Shown: piece after piece, positions 31,893-43,680 of the stretch
Position numbering within the stretch: the first letter of the stretch is position 1
How the letters are laid out: each line of letters starts with the position of its first letter
DNA from: Helochares maculicollis
Taxonomy: Eukaryota > Arthropoda > Insecta > Coleoptera > Hydrophilidae
Length of the DNA: 43,739 nt
Reading direction: 5' to 3'
Assembly (NCBI GenBank): GCA_033557835.1
Contig: JAWQRO010000302.1
Location: forward strand, 1-43,739
Notes under the pieces: model-generated
What the model was told of the DNA's origin: nothing
Seen by the model: only the letters and a program-made list of their open reading frames with translations
The model's database searches: none
Position numbers and translations under genes: made by a program

Positions 31893-34800
31893 TAAACATA
31901 TAATTTTTTATAAATTCTCACATAAGCATTAAATAATATGAGCTTCCTAATTTTATGCAAAAATGAAAAGGAAGAGCTTGAATATTCATAAATAGTGTTG
32001 ATAGTAAAGCACGGCCATTCATTCTAATTACATAATAAAATAAGGACACCTTCCACAATTCACTTGCAGAATGTATAATTTCTAACGCTTCGATCAAACA
32101 AAAATTTAATATAATGCTAACATATATCGGTACTGTCTGCTGCGTTTCCGGCACAATTTGTTGTTGAGTGGAAACGTAATATATAAACACTCAACACTTC
32201 CGTGTCAGACATGAAAGAACTGCACTCATGAAAAATCGATTTGGAGATGTTGACGGTTTTTCATGTTTTAAGACCCCCTGCACCCATTTTTAAAACTTTC
32301 ATTTGGAGCGTATAAATTTAGCATGCTGCTATTATAGCCTAATGTTTGAAAATTTCATAACAATCGCAATTCTCTTGGTAAAAGCGATGTTTATAATGGT
32401 GGGAAAACAAATTTAATAAATATGGTTTATTTCAACAACAGGATCACCGACTGCTTTCCAGGCTTCTTGTCGAAGTTTGACTTTTTAAGTCCGTGAATTT
32501 TTAATCACGAGCTTATTTTATTCCTGTTGTATTCTGATTGTTTGGCACCGTAGGAAGCAAATTAAAAGTAATTTTATTGAATGTATATTTGGAATTAAGC
32601 AGAAATGTATGACGATGTTTTACATGCACCCTTTCCGTATGTCGATAAAATCGTGATTGATTTTTAATCTAGATAACATTTCGACTACATATTCAAACTT
32701 TGCTAATATTTGTCCATATGCAAAACTTTTACTAGATACGTTACCCGTGCTTTACAATGCTTTGCAACGGTTGATTTTCGTAACTGCGACGGAAATCCGT
32801 GTCAACTATATTAAGGAATGTAAATATGTGGCATTGTTCTTGGCTATAAAAACAACTTTTGGCGTTCCTAATTAGCCTAAAGAACCTAAGTTGACTTTTC
32901 TAACAGAAAAGTATTTCTAAAAACATGGGCTACCGTCTTTAAGAATTCATGTTTGCAAGGTACGCTAAACTAAAGTTAGACAATCACTTATTGTTGCGGT
33001 ATTAAATACATTTGAGTTTGAGGCTCAATTTGTAAGAAGCCAATTTCAAGTTGTCGAATCATTTTATTATTTGGCTGCAATTTACGGCTTAAAATATTTT
33101 TTTTTCTGTATGTCAAATGCATTTCTATATATTTTTACCATGTGAGAGTACCCAAAACATCCCTTCATGCTACAGCCAACTGTTTGCTGAACTGGATGCT
33201 AAGTCCGTTTTTGTAAATATGATTTCAGAGGTCATATTTTGAATCAATAAGTCATAGCGTAAATACTAAAAAATATTAGCTCTCAAAATTTCAGGGCAGG
33301 ATTCCGCCTTTGCGAATTTTAATGTGAACGAGGTAGCAAAATCATTTAACGCTAAGAATTCCCAAAGAAGGAGACCTAGTGAACGCGCAGCTGTGCACAT
33401 TAATTGCGAATGCAAAAACTTGAATTAGTACTAAGTGAAAAGCGAAACGTGTAAAACGCAGAAATTCCGTAAAATCTCTTAGAAAACATTTAATAAATAT
33501 TATGCTCGGGGAAGATTATTTAATTTAGCGCCCTGTTCATAACTGGAAAGCAAATTACACAAAGATCAAAGGAGAGATTTTCCGGAATGGTAACCGACAA
33601 ATATTAGGCAAATAGTTACCAGAACGCCGCTTTTGCTGCCTTTTACAAAGGAAATTAATACACTTAAAACTTTAACGTTTAATCAATGCCTAATGCCACC
33701 CTCATCCCTCACGCGCGATCCCCCTTTCGCACCGCTCCTCAGTGTACTAACTTTTAAATCCCCTTGCTAATGAAACGAATCGGAAAATCGCAATCGAGGG
33801 AACCTTCCTTATCAACATAAAGTATGTTAAGGAAGGCCAACGTGAATTATTCGTCCCACTTTCATCATCAGGTGTCCCTGCTTCTCATTTTGGTCAGTAA
33901 TTTTCGTTTCATTTCATTGCATTCGATTGAATTGCACCGCATTAAATTGTATTGCGTCGTAAGTAAGGACGTTTAATAACTGTTTAGTTGTCTGTAAACC
34001 GACTAGTCGTGGATATGTGCATTCAGAGACCGAGTGCACTTTACTAATTAATATGCATTGGAAGTAACAATACGCCGCATTAATTCGACGGGTTTTCCCT
34101 CCGCTCTTTACGCATTGCTTTCCGTTGCGATTGTAACCCCTATTCCCAGCTAGTAGTTCAAAATTGATACATTTTATCCGAATGCAAGTCCAATGCGCCC
34201 AAGGCTTACCAGTCTACTAAACAACCAGTATATTACGAGCACACAAAACGATAAAATACAAGACGAATAAAGTCACATCGAGGCACGGAAATCGGCCGGA
34301 GAGAAAGAGAGAACAAAATGTGCTTCCAGCGAGAAAAACAAATTTTATGATTGTTAATTACTCGAAATTTAGATAAACAACGAAACCAGTTCGTTCGATT
34401 GTTATCCATTCAAGTGGCAGTGCGACATGGCCAGAGGGGCCGATACCAGTTTGACTAATTTGGTAAAGGACTTTGTTGTTCGGGGCCTAAGGGCGTCCGA
34501 AGCGACAGGAATTAGGAGATTAACGAAATAAATTGGACGTCGTGCCGCCAGTCACTCGGTCAGTTGGTGGGTGAAACGATTTCAAAATCTAAATTGAAAG
34601 ATAATGGAGACGCGTTTCGAATCCCGTTTATTATAACCAATTAATTAACATGTCTGCGTTGTGTCAACTCCAGGCACACAAAAAAGACCTGCAGCCATTC
34701 GGTCGCCCGGATCGGCCTGACTGCGGTTGCTACCTTTCTGACGATGACTTAATTTAGATATGAAATGTCTCCACCGCACAGTTCCTCGTGCATCGACGCA

Positions 34801-35120
34801 GGGGCTTTTTGTCAACAATAAATTAGACTATATCGTCAGGAATTATGATGGTTGCATGGCGATGATTTCTTGCGCTAGTAAATTATCCCAATGATGATGA
34901 ATTATTTTACTATAATTGTAAATTAGTCTGCAATTTATACAGAGCAATTTGTGGTACAGCAGTACTGTGCGGCACCATGCGTCGATACTGCGTTGTCTAC
35001 TTTGGGAATGCTGTTAAAGCGAGTGAGAACACTAATTGTGAAGGGATAAAGAACGAAATTTAATAGCTCGCCAACCATAATGAAAATAAACCCATTTCAG
35101 GGAAACCCTCCTGACAAATA
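31893..35120. other. Largely element-free region without supported genes
   Basis: Short frames at 31918-32190 (-) and 32657-32875 (+) show no motif. From about 33.6 kb the sequence is less AT-rich, contains many TAAT cores (for example attaatatgcattgg near 34050, ccaattaattaacatg near 34640) and a GAGA-type run at 34300. A 34-codon ATG frame at 34427-34531 is not supported by anything else. Could be conserved regulatory DNA; cross-species alignment would tell. Confidence 0.3.
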
Positions 35121-35129
35121 TATTTACTT

Positions 35130-35460
35130 TTCCCGGCGACGTCGACGTCGCAGTTGACGCCCGTTACGGTCGGCCGTCGACGCCGTAGTCGCAGCGGCAG
35201 AATACGCGACGAAAGCGGAGGCGGCAGCAAAAGGAAGATGGCTGAGCAACAACTAGATGTGTGGAAAATATTTCCCTTGTTTCTCTTTCGTAGCTGTTTC
35301 GCCTACACGGTATTTAGTTTGTCTCTTGTTTCTGCAGACGCATCGTGACGTCAGTACCGCCGACGCGATGCGGCAGGGTCTCTGCGTCGTGTAGGACGAA
35401 GAATACTGAGGTTCGTTCGTAAAAGGGCACCACTTCGAACATCCTGACGTCAGCTTTATC
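35130..35460. promoter_or_regulatory. CpG-dense, CRE-containing putative promoter or enhancer
   Basis: In an AT-rich setting this stretch is dense in CpG, opening with the 16-bp perfect palindrome gcgacgtcgacgtcgc (35136-35151). Two perfect CRE octamers TGACGTCA follow at 35346-35353 and 35445-35452; a third lies outside at 36015-36022. An ATG in good context (aagATGg, 35238) opens a 36-codon frame with a hydrophobic middle, ending at 35348. That frame could be part of a first exon, a small ORF or nothing. Strand and target gene unknown. Confidence 0.35.
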
Positions 35461-35865
35461 TAATTTTCTACGAAACAGCGGAGGTGTTGCCGATCTAATA
35501 TACCCTCCTCTTATCCCCGCACTCCCTCGCCTCTTTTATATTATTTACTTTTCCATTTTATCCTTTTTAAGCATTTTCGACACTTCTATCAAGATTTATT
35601 TAAAATTTTTAAAAACCATGAAAGATGCTAAATTCTATCCTCCAATTTAATCAAAACATATCCATAAATTATATTTCCCATTGATTAAAGGGGTATTAAA
35701 CACAAAAGCATCATGATCTGCTTTCGGTTAATCTGGATAGCATACAGTAATTTTGTTGATGCTACAATAAAGTGAGAGTGTATTTTCAAAAACTAAATGC
35801 GGTTTAGCAATGCATTTTTACTACTTCATAAGTCAAGTCTAGACTAGATGATGATGATTTATACA

Positions 35866-36060
35866 GCCTGTTTCAAAATTAAGTTACAAAACTTAAAGGG
35901 GTGGTAGATATAAGAAATAATAAGAGATAGATTTTTGTTTGCATTTTGGGTCATAATTAGTAACCGAGATATTAATTTGATGTACATCTTAAGAACTACT
36001 GCTGGAATTCCTTATGACGTCATGGGTCGAACAGGGTTGAATTTTATTGGTATTTCAAAG
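35866..36060. repeat. Possible fragment of a dispersed repeat
   Basis: The stretch beginning acagcctgtttcaaaattaa and continuing with aaaggggtggtagat resembles, from memory, a repeat motif common in insect genomes (acagggtgtttcaaaatt...). No ends or coding relic are visible. A CRE octamer lies at 36015-36022. Confidence 0.3.
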
Positions 36061-36394
36061 AACCATCTTCTTGTTTACGCTTAAAACATCTGGACTCGAA
36101 ACTAATGAAATAATAATAAGAAAACCCTCTCTGAAAAGAAATAAAGACGAGCGAAACTAGTTAACAGCCCAATAAATTACAACCGGAGAGGAAAAACAAG
36201 CGCCACATGTTTGGTCGGATTGCGTTCATTTCAATTTGTTTTTAATGCATTATTTACTATTACGTAACTTAGCTAAACTTTTCTGTATGCCTTATTCAAA
36301 GAAAGACATATTTACTAATATGCAAATCATCTGAACTTACTAAGAACGAAACATGAGAAACCATAATTTTATTGTAAAAACGGTGATAAAAAAT

Positions 36395-36610
36395 GAAAGC
36401 GGATGCTCCTCAAAAAAAGCGCAATAAATTTACAACCACAGACACAAGGGAAGCGGTGCATGTTTTTCTGTCGTCGCAATATCATGAATTTGTACTCTAT
36501 TAATTGTGAAAGCGGATGCTCATCAAAAAACGTGAAGTGCAATAAATATACAACCATAGACGCAAGAGAAGCGGTGCAAGTTTTTCTAGGTTTTTTGATA
36601 CGAAATGGTA
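36395..36610. repeat. 113-bp tandem duplication
   Basis: Two copies, at 36395-36507 and 36508-about 36600, both starting gaaagcggatgctc and sharing gcaataaatntacaacca and gaagcggtgcangtttttct. The short frames in it on both strands are by-products. Confidence 0.85.
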
Positions 36611-36785
36611 AATTCAACGTCAGCTAAGATATTTACATACTTCTATATTTAACAATTTCTGCATTTTACGTATAATTATATATTATATTAATATTGTGAT
36701 AGAAATGGACTGTAGTTCATCGTATTTTAGTAGCCATCGAATTTTAACGATGAAGAATGTCGACAATTAAGTTATTTTTTAGTTT

Positions 36786-37390
36786 GCGATGTATGATGTA
36801 ACCACCCTTCTTGCGGCGGTAATATAAAGCTATATTCTTTCAAGGTCGAGTTCGATCTCCAGTTAAAAAACGCGCTAGTATAAAATTTTACTTAAATAGT
36901 TTTTGTCCTTTTTTCTGCCTTTAAGTTATTAGGAAGGTTTTGTGTTCGTGAAATAATTTTATCTCGAGATTATGACGGATTTAACTCTTTGTTTTGATTG
37001 TGATGCCGGTATTTTTATAGAGGTAAGGGTGACGTTTGTTAGCGATGTATGATGTAATCGTCTTTCTTGCGAGGGAAGATAGTAATACAAAGCGATTTTT
37101 TTTCGAGGTCATGTTCTATTTCGAAAAAACACGGAGCTATAAAATTTGATTTCAATAATTGTTTATGCTCTTTTTCTGTTTCTCTTTGATTGATAAGGAC
37201 GGTTTTGCGGTCATGAAAATATTTAATCTCGAAAAAATGCGGATCTATAACATTTGACTTCAACGGTTTTTCTGTTTGTCTTTGATAAGGACGGTTTTGC
37301 GTTTATCTGGAGATTTTGAATTATTTACCGACGTCTTTGATTGTGATGCCGTTATTTTTTAGCAATAACGGTGCCGTTATGTCTGCATAA
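36786..37390. repeat. 256-bp tandem repeat, two copies, second with an internal duplication
   Basis: The anchor gcgatgtatgatgtaa occurs at 36786 and 37042 (256 bp). Both units share ttcttgcg, a tcgag element, ctctttttctg, aaggacggttttgcg-like and tgatgccg motifs. In the second unit an internal segment of about 92 bp is repeated (aaggacggttttgcg at 37195 and 37287), so its tgatgccg lies correspondingly later (37344). Confidence 0.82.
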
Positions 37391-37599
37391 TATTCTTTAA
37401 CCCAACATGGTATATCGGCATCATTTCAATTATGCTAGCGTTCCCAAATTAGCCAAGTTTTCAACATTTTTATTTATACATAGAAAATACCAGGCTGTGG
37501 TCACATTGACGTTCTTAACATGTGGGTTAAGTATTGAAAATTAAATTTATTTTGCGACCTTGAGTAACAATAATTTATTTTCTATCCATCATTATTATG

Positions 37600-38290
37600 A
37601 CCATTTCACTTCTTTCTGGCAGCTCAGTAATTCCTTTCTAGGAAAAATTGATCGATTTGGACTGGAAACATTCCCTAGAACCAGACTGACTTAATCTCTG
37701 GAATTACACGATTTTCTATTCTGCGATATGTCAAAAATACGTTGGTGTCACCATTAAATTTAACTGTATGCAACTTTTGATTATTAAGTTAAGTCATAAA
37801 CAACTACCATTTTTATCACTTATTTTGCGATCTTGAATAACAACAACTTATAATTTATCCATCTTGCAGACGACCACCCTTTTTTCTGGTAGCTCAAGCA
37901 AAATTTGACTGGTTTTGACTGGAAAACAGCCCCGAGAACCAGACTGTCTTGATCTCTAGAATTGCATTTTGATTATTAAGTCAAGTCATAAACAACTATC
38001 ATTTTTATCAGAAGTATTTATTTTGCTGACATTAAATATCAAAATGTTTTAATTAATTCTTTTCTTGTAAAATGTACTTTGTTTGGGCTGGAAAACATTT
38101 CTGAGAACCCAACTAAGGGTCTTTATAATTCCATGAATTTCCATCCTGATATTATATGTCAAAAATGCAAAGGGGTCACTATTAGATATATTTGCTTACA
38201 ATTTTATTGGTTTGGAGTGGAAAACATTTCCGAGAACAGAACTGACATGGAAATACATGATTTTATATTAGAAAGGTTTTCAATGAAATA
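37600..38290. repeat. Degenerate tandem array with a gactggaaaaca anchor
   Basis: The anchor ggactggaaaca...gagaaccagactg recurs at about 37660, 37917, 38086 and 38215 (steps of about 257, 169 and 129 bp). Other shared motifs are ttattttgcgaccttgaataac, ttattaagtnaagtcataaacaac and atatgtcaaaaatgc. Step variation suggests unequal exchange and deletions in an older array. Confidence 0.75.
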
Positions 38291-38559
38291 AAAATGCTAA
38301 TAATTTCTCCTTTTTGCTGTTAAAAATCGATTGATAATTAATGTTGCTGGGACTGATGAGTGTATGATGCTTTTACTTCAACAACTTACGACTAATTATA
38401 CTCGGATTATCTCACCATTCACAAAATAAAATCGTTTTACAATGGATCTTCGTTTTGAAGCTAGTAGGGGTGGTTAATTCCAATCGAGATACTCTCTGTC
38501 TTGCAAATAATAGCTCAGAAGTGACTCATCTTTTATTGCCTGTTTTGATTTTACCCAAT

Positions 38560-38990
38560 TTTTTCAATTAAGAGCGGGCTTTTAATACTTGACACCAGAT
38601 TTTCGTTACTTTTCTCTACTTTGTCAAGGTGGCGAAAAATTGTGATGTTTTCATTAAGACTTCTTGCTATAGCTTGTTGTTGTTAGATGTTGATTTTGCT
38701 CCAATGCCCCCTTTACCAGGTCGTCAGAAGGACGTCCCGTATTCGGCTCGCCTTTTACGGTCGTATCTACAAAATAAAATTTGACGAACCAATTTTTAAC
38801 GGTCGATCGGTTAATCCTTTGCAGCAAACAGTGCATATTTTTACTTCTCACCGTAGTACTATCATTCGTTTAAACTCCCAAACCCACCACATAACCAATG
38901 CGCTCTTTCATACTCACCATTTGTGGAGGCTTGAACCAACTCTTCAACGTAATATGCGCCCCACAAACGGATTATCAAAAGACTAACAAA
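38560..38990 (-). mobile_element. Mariner remnant M7, N-terminal part only
   Basis: The minus-strand frame 38654-38851 carries a mariner first-HTH/linker pattern: RSTVKNWFVKF (like RT.Q.WF.KF), then EPNTGRPSDD, the GRPS linker, and EQNQHLTT. After a frame change AIARSLNENITIFRHLDKV (about 38600-38670) matches the second HTH. No catalytic domain and no TIRs seen. Confidence 0.6.
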
Positions 38991-38999
38991 TCTCAACTT

Positions 39000-41900
39000 T
39001 TTTGATCAAACTAATAAGTTAGGGTTTAAATAAACACCACACACACGTTTTGACAGTTGGGCATGACTGAAGATGGCAGATACACAAAAGAGTAGTAAAA
39101 GAGAAAATAATTATAAATAGACTCTAAATAATATTGAACTAAATTAAGTGGGGTATGGAGTGAAAACAGATGAAAATATGCTGACCGCAAGTGGCAGATG
39201 ACCGCCTTGAAAAGTTAATTTTGTCACAAAATTAAATTTGGCTGAATATAGAATGACTTTTGACAATTTTAATTGCCAAATAGGAATGATTCTAGTTGAT
39301 TTTGGCACAGCCATTTATAGAATGATAACGAACGAATTATTTTTATCAACTTAGCACATAGTTAAAGCGCATGAATTCCGTTAACTTTTTCCAATAAACC
39401 CATTTTAACAAATGAATATCATAATCGAGGGGGGCAGAGTTACTTTTCCAAGCTACAGTCCAAACTGATCCAGCGTATACCAATGACCAAGGTGATTACG
39501 CTGCCTTATAAAACCAATCTTACACCCTATCAATATTCTTCACAAGTCATTCTTAACATTCGCTTCCGGTCATACATTAGCTTCAAGATGTGAAACTCTG
39601 CTTCAGGATGCGAAAATAGTAATTGTGTCTTTATTACTTTGCAACACTTGAGCCTAGAAAACTTCCTTCTTTTACTGTTCGAGTTTGGGACCTATGGAAG
39701 ATGTCAGAGCTTTCTCCATTTTTACCACCAGGAAGATTTTATCTCAGAATTCAAAATAAAAATTGTGCATTTAATAGAAAATGAAAACGAAAATTAAGCC
39801 ATTCACTTTTTAGTCGAAATAATTTTGTATGCAGTGCTCAGATATTAAACTAGGTCCTTCGTTTCAGCCCTGAGGCCTCAGGGACCAGCTTAGTTAGCTT
39901 AAACAATATGCCAATGCAGAAATCGAAATAATTTAAGTTGTTCTTAGCGAGCACTAGATAATGTAAATAGTCACCAATTAATGACTGTCTAAATGAAATA
40001 AAAGAATAGTATAGAATGTCACAGAATGAGCTGTAGGATCTCCTCCAATACGAAACGTTGGTATGAAAGACAAGTGGCCAAAGGAACACATAAAGGGGTT
40101 GGAGATTGAACATTTTATAAGCGCGCAAACAATTGTATAAATTTACTGATAACATCAAACATGTCGCGTTAATACACATTTGGCACGCAAATATTTATTA
40201 GAATAAATATTATATCATGTATTTAATGCACACTCACTGTGTTTAACAACGTGTTTAGTTGCGGTCTAGCCTCTAAACTAAATTATCAAAACCGTTGATA
40301 ATTTTAAATATGAGCGGCCCGAGCCCATGTTTCATTAATAACATAAAACCAGAACGTGAGGATAATTTTATAGTTCCTTAAATTCACTCGATGTGTGTAT
40401 AACACACGCATTCATTTAAAAAATAAAAAATGTGGCGCGGAAGGAAGAAGGAAAGAAAGGGACGTACTACCATCAGGTAGTTCAGGTTGAAAAGAGACGA
40501 CAGGTTGGAAAGATCGTAGAGTTGATAATTTTATTAATGATACAATTAATAAGTAGTATAATGGGCAAATGTATATGTAGCAGTTGTTGCGCCGTAAACT
40601 GGTTGCCCATGGCTTTTGTGGTTTTCAAGACCCATTACATGATGGAAGTACCACCCAGAATGTATTTTTACTCTCCGTGCTCGGAATTTAAACGCGCTTT
40701 AATTAATTCCCGAAGTGTCTACTTGTCTTTTGCCTTAAAATTACTTCGCTTTGTTTATCGCCATCGTCTTTATTATTGCCTTTTCAATATCCTCCCGATT
40801 CGCTCCTAATTTAAATCGTATTGTATTTTGTGTGCTGCCACTACAACACTCGATCCCTCAGCGAATCCCAGTCGATGATTGAAGGCAGCAGATTGGTGAA
40901 ATTCCAAATTCCGTCCCCAAGCGGATCGTGATATGGCACGTCCCTTATTCAACGTCTCATTCCTCTATTACGACCTAAAATCCCCCTTTGGATCTAAATA
41001 CCGACCTTATTAACAACCATAACAATCCGCTCCTGATGCTGAAGGAGATAGGACGGAGTCGACGACGCGGCGGTTGCGGGGAATATGGCTGCGGCGTCGC
41101 GACATCGGAGGCTGGGGGTAGAGCAGAATGGCGAAATAACAGATGGGGCGAAATGGAATATAATTGATGGTAACGCAACGGGTCGCACATTTTGTTGTGA
41201 CGTAACGTGTCGCGATTTGTCGCATCAATTTGCTCGGTATAGTCTCGTCGTGTCGTGTCGTGTCGCTTTGCACCGTGTCGCCAATCTAAATCGCGACTAG
41301 CCCAAGCCGTGATACGCCTTGTCGTGCCGCATCAAGTAAAGTTTTGCTTCGTCTTGCGGTGACGCCGTCGTCTCTCGAGCAGGCGTCGCTCTAAATGTAC
41401 CATCGGCGTTGAGTTAGCGAATCCACACAAATCGAGCAACCTCATTAAATTAAAAGCAAGTCACAAGTGTTTGCTGTTTAACATGATTAAAGGGGAAATT
41501 AATGCTAGTATTATATTCTGCCGTTCCGTGTTATTGTAACTCTAATTGGTATGTCATACGCCCCTCCAATTTCAGCTACCAAACTATACATTTATTGACT
41601 AACTGATAGATTGATTGATATCAAACAGTGAGCCCTCTGGGGATAATAATTATTTGATAAATTCCACGGCTGCATAATAATTAATTACCAGAATTTTGCT
41701 TTTACAATTCAACACGAAGTAAGACTAAGCCATCAAATTCGTCACGCCTATTCAGGATCACTTTCACAACTCGCGGAGACAAGTTGAAATATGGCTGGTA
41801 TGAAAATGATAAGCAAAGTTGTGGTAAGGCTAGGGAAACAACAGACCGTGTAAATCGTCGGTTTAGGGTTAGCACATCATTGCGTCCGCAAACTCTGAAC

Positions 41901-42550
41901 CGACATCGCTTTAAATCGACTCGCAACAGCAGATATTAAACAGCAAACGACCACAAAGCTGCGTGAAATAGTTAACATACTTATCGATTGAAAACAGGGA
42001 CAGAGACAAAGACCACGGGAAATTAACAGAAAGGCCAGGAGTGGAAGAGCGATGGGAAATTTCGAAGTAAACCTGGCTGGCGACAATTAATTCTGATCAA
42101 ACAATAGAGAGAGTAATTGACACCGACCTACGGATACCAATATGCTTATACACATAAACTTGCACATCTATTTATAAGCTAAGAGACAATAAGTTATTAA
42201 CTGTTACGTAACAAGTCTGCAGCTCTTACTGAAATGACTTTAACAGGACCTTAGCTCGGAAATGTGCCGTCAAGTTTAAAAAGCCACACGCGCCCAGAAA
42301 TATGATTTTGAGTTTTTTCATCAGTGAAATGGCACAACCGCTTTAGTCAGGCAATGTTTTGGGTACTTGGTATTAAATTTCAATCGCTGACTTTCTTGAA
42401 AGTAGCTTAAATACATGAACTCAAACTACTTTCAATTTTCTGAGTTCCTCGACATTCTAGAATGCTCTAACTTCTGTCTTTGCCTAACAAGTTTTATTAT
42501 CACTAGTTATAACTGACTCTCTTGCAATTATTCTCGGACATCTTATTATT
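39000..42550. other. Mostly unique sequence, no supported gene
   Basis: Short frames (39850-40179 minus, 40432-40809 plus with a GTG start, 41702-42086 minus) lack motifs. A 16-bp perfect palindrome ccctgaggcctcaggg lies at 39868-39883. A CpG/TGTCG-rich tract occupies about 41040-41400 (listed separately). No transposable element recognised. Confidence 0.4.
41040..41400. promoter_or_regulatory. CpG-rich tract with GTCGT pentamer repeats
   Basis: Contains (cgtgt)n-type repetition cgtcgtgtcgtgtcgtgtcg (41246-41265) and many scattered TGTCG pentamers from about 41170 to 41400, with a CpG-dense start (gtcgacgacgcggcggttgc, about 41058-41077). Overlapping frames in all phases are typical of simple-sequence bias. 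It could be a CpG-rich promoter or a degenerate microsatellite. Confidence 0.3.
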
Positions 42551-42556
42551 AGATAT

Positions 42557-42880
42557 CTAAGATGTCCCCAGTTGTACGTCTAAGTTCATAGGAATTTTTC
42601 TTTGATGTCCTCTTTTAACTGTTGCATTGCCTAGGAGCTGGAGGGCCTCTTTGTTAACGTGAAGTTGAAATTTGGCCTCCTGTGTTGCTGCGAATCTTTT
42701 TGATTCTACTTCGACAGTCGGCATGTTCAAGTCTCTGTACAGGTTTTCATTTCTGTAGAGCCAGAGTGCACTAACCACACATCTCAGCTCTTTATATTAA
42801 AATGTTTGTATTATAGCTGTGTTACTTTTGACTGCTCATCCCAACTGTGGGATGCTGTAGGTCCAACCAGGGCTTAGGAC
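42557..42880 (-). pseudogene. Jockey-like LINE ORF2 C-terminal fragment
   Basis: Minus strand: decayed WTYSIPQLG (about 42850-42870, like the WTYGIQLWG box), then VSALWLYRNENLYRDLNMPTV (42715-42778; like NAPWYVRN..LHRDL.MPTV), EVESKRFAATQEAKFQLHVN, EALQLLGNATVKRGHQRK and a stop near 42557. This order is typical of the end of Jockey-clade ORF2 proteins. The 5' side stops at about 42885, where repeat R begins, so the rest of the element is absent from the window. Confidence 0.72.
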
Positions 42881-42896
42881 TTATTTGTATAATAGC

Positions 42897-43680
42897 AGTT
42901 TTACTATACGAAGTATAGTAAAGGATTATCAAAAAATTCTACCTCGAGATTTTGACGGATCTCCACGTTTTGAGTGTCCCTGAATCTATTTTGACTATTT
43001 TTGGCATGTTTATGTGTATGTGCGTATGTAAACACGATAGCGATCAGACCGTTTGATGTGGAGCGATGAAATTTGACATACGGCTATTATCGCAAAAGTT
43101 TAGATCCGTATCAACTTGTGGGACAAGTAAGACCAACGGAAATATATGTTTACCTACACAGTTTTGATTTTTTTTAAGTAAAGTAGTCTTTAAAATTAAG
43201 CTATCAGATTGAAATTTTGTGCACATCTTAAATATTGTGAAGAATTAACAGATACGAATTTTCATTTTTATCGGAGCACCGGAAGTATCAATAATTTGAA
43301 AAATTCCAATTTTAGCAAGGTTTGAAATAAAAATGTTTACAAAATATTTACAAAAATGTTTATCATTGTAAAATAAGCAATAACAAGTAGTTTTTTTGTG
43401 TAAATTTGAATGTGTGCGCATCTAAAACATCACAAAAAACTGACAGATACAATATTGCAACATAATCGCAGTACCGGAAGTGCTATTTTTATAATTTTGA
43501 GAATTCCAACTTTAGTGTGCCTTGGAAAAAATCTTACAAAAATGTTAAAAAATGGTAAATATGGAAAATATAACAATATCAAATAGTTCCGTGTAAATTT
43601 GAAAACCGGGAGTGGGACTTAACCGACATAAATTTTTTAGTTATAAATTTATATTCTTAAATTGGACCCTTCCTTTCGTT
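42897..43680 (-). repeat. Dispersed repeat R, copy 2 (inverted relative to copy 1)
   Basis: Begins with the palindrome ttactatac-gaa-gtatagtaa (42901-42921, 9-bp arms). It continues with the reverse of copy 1: acctcgagattttgacgga, the body with ggagcgatgaaatttgaca, and ccggaag boxes at about 43280 and 43473. The interval between the two ccggaag boxes (about 193 bp) seems to be a tandem duplication inside the repeat. It may run out of the window. Confidence 0.78.

Noticed and set aside
34540..34625. Possible tRNA gene (B-box-like gtttcgaatcccg near 34612)
   Set aside because: No matching A box at the right distance, and no acceptor or anticodon stem can be drawn.
36840..36860. SINE-type B box (gagttcgatctcc) in the 256-bp repeat
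   Set aside because: It has an extra base against the consensus, no A box upstream, and the second repeat unit does not keep it.
39850..40179. 109-codon minus-strand frame
   Set aside because: Hydrophobic/aromatic composition is expected from AT-rich DNA. No transmembrane pattern or family motif I could defend.
40432..40809. 125-codon plus-strand frame
   Set aside because: GTG start. The nearest ATG (40430) is in another frame and stops soon. No motif.
41010..41300. Several overlapping frames in the TGTCG tract
   Set aside because: Open in several phases and both strands because of simple-sequence bias; no domain.
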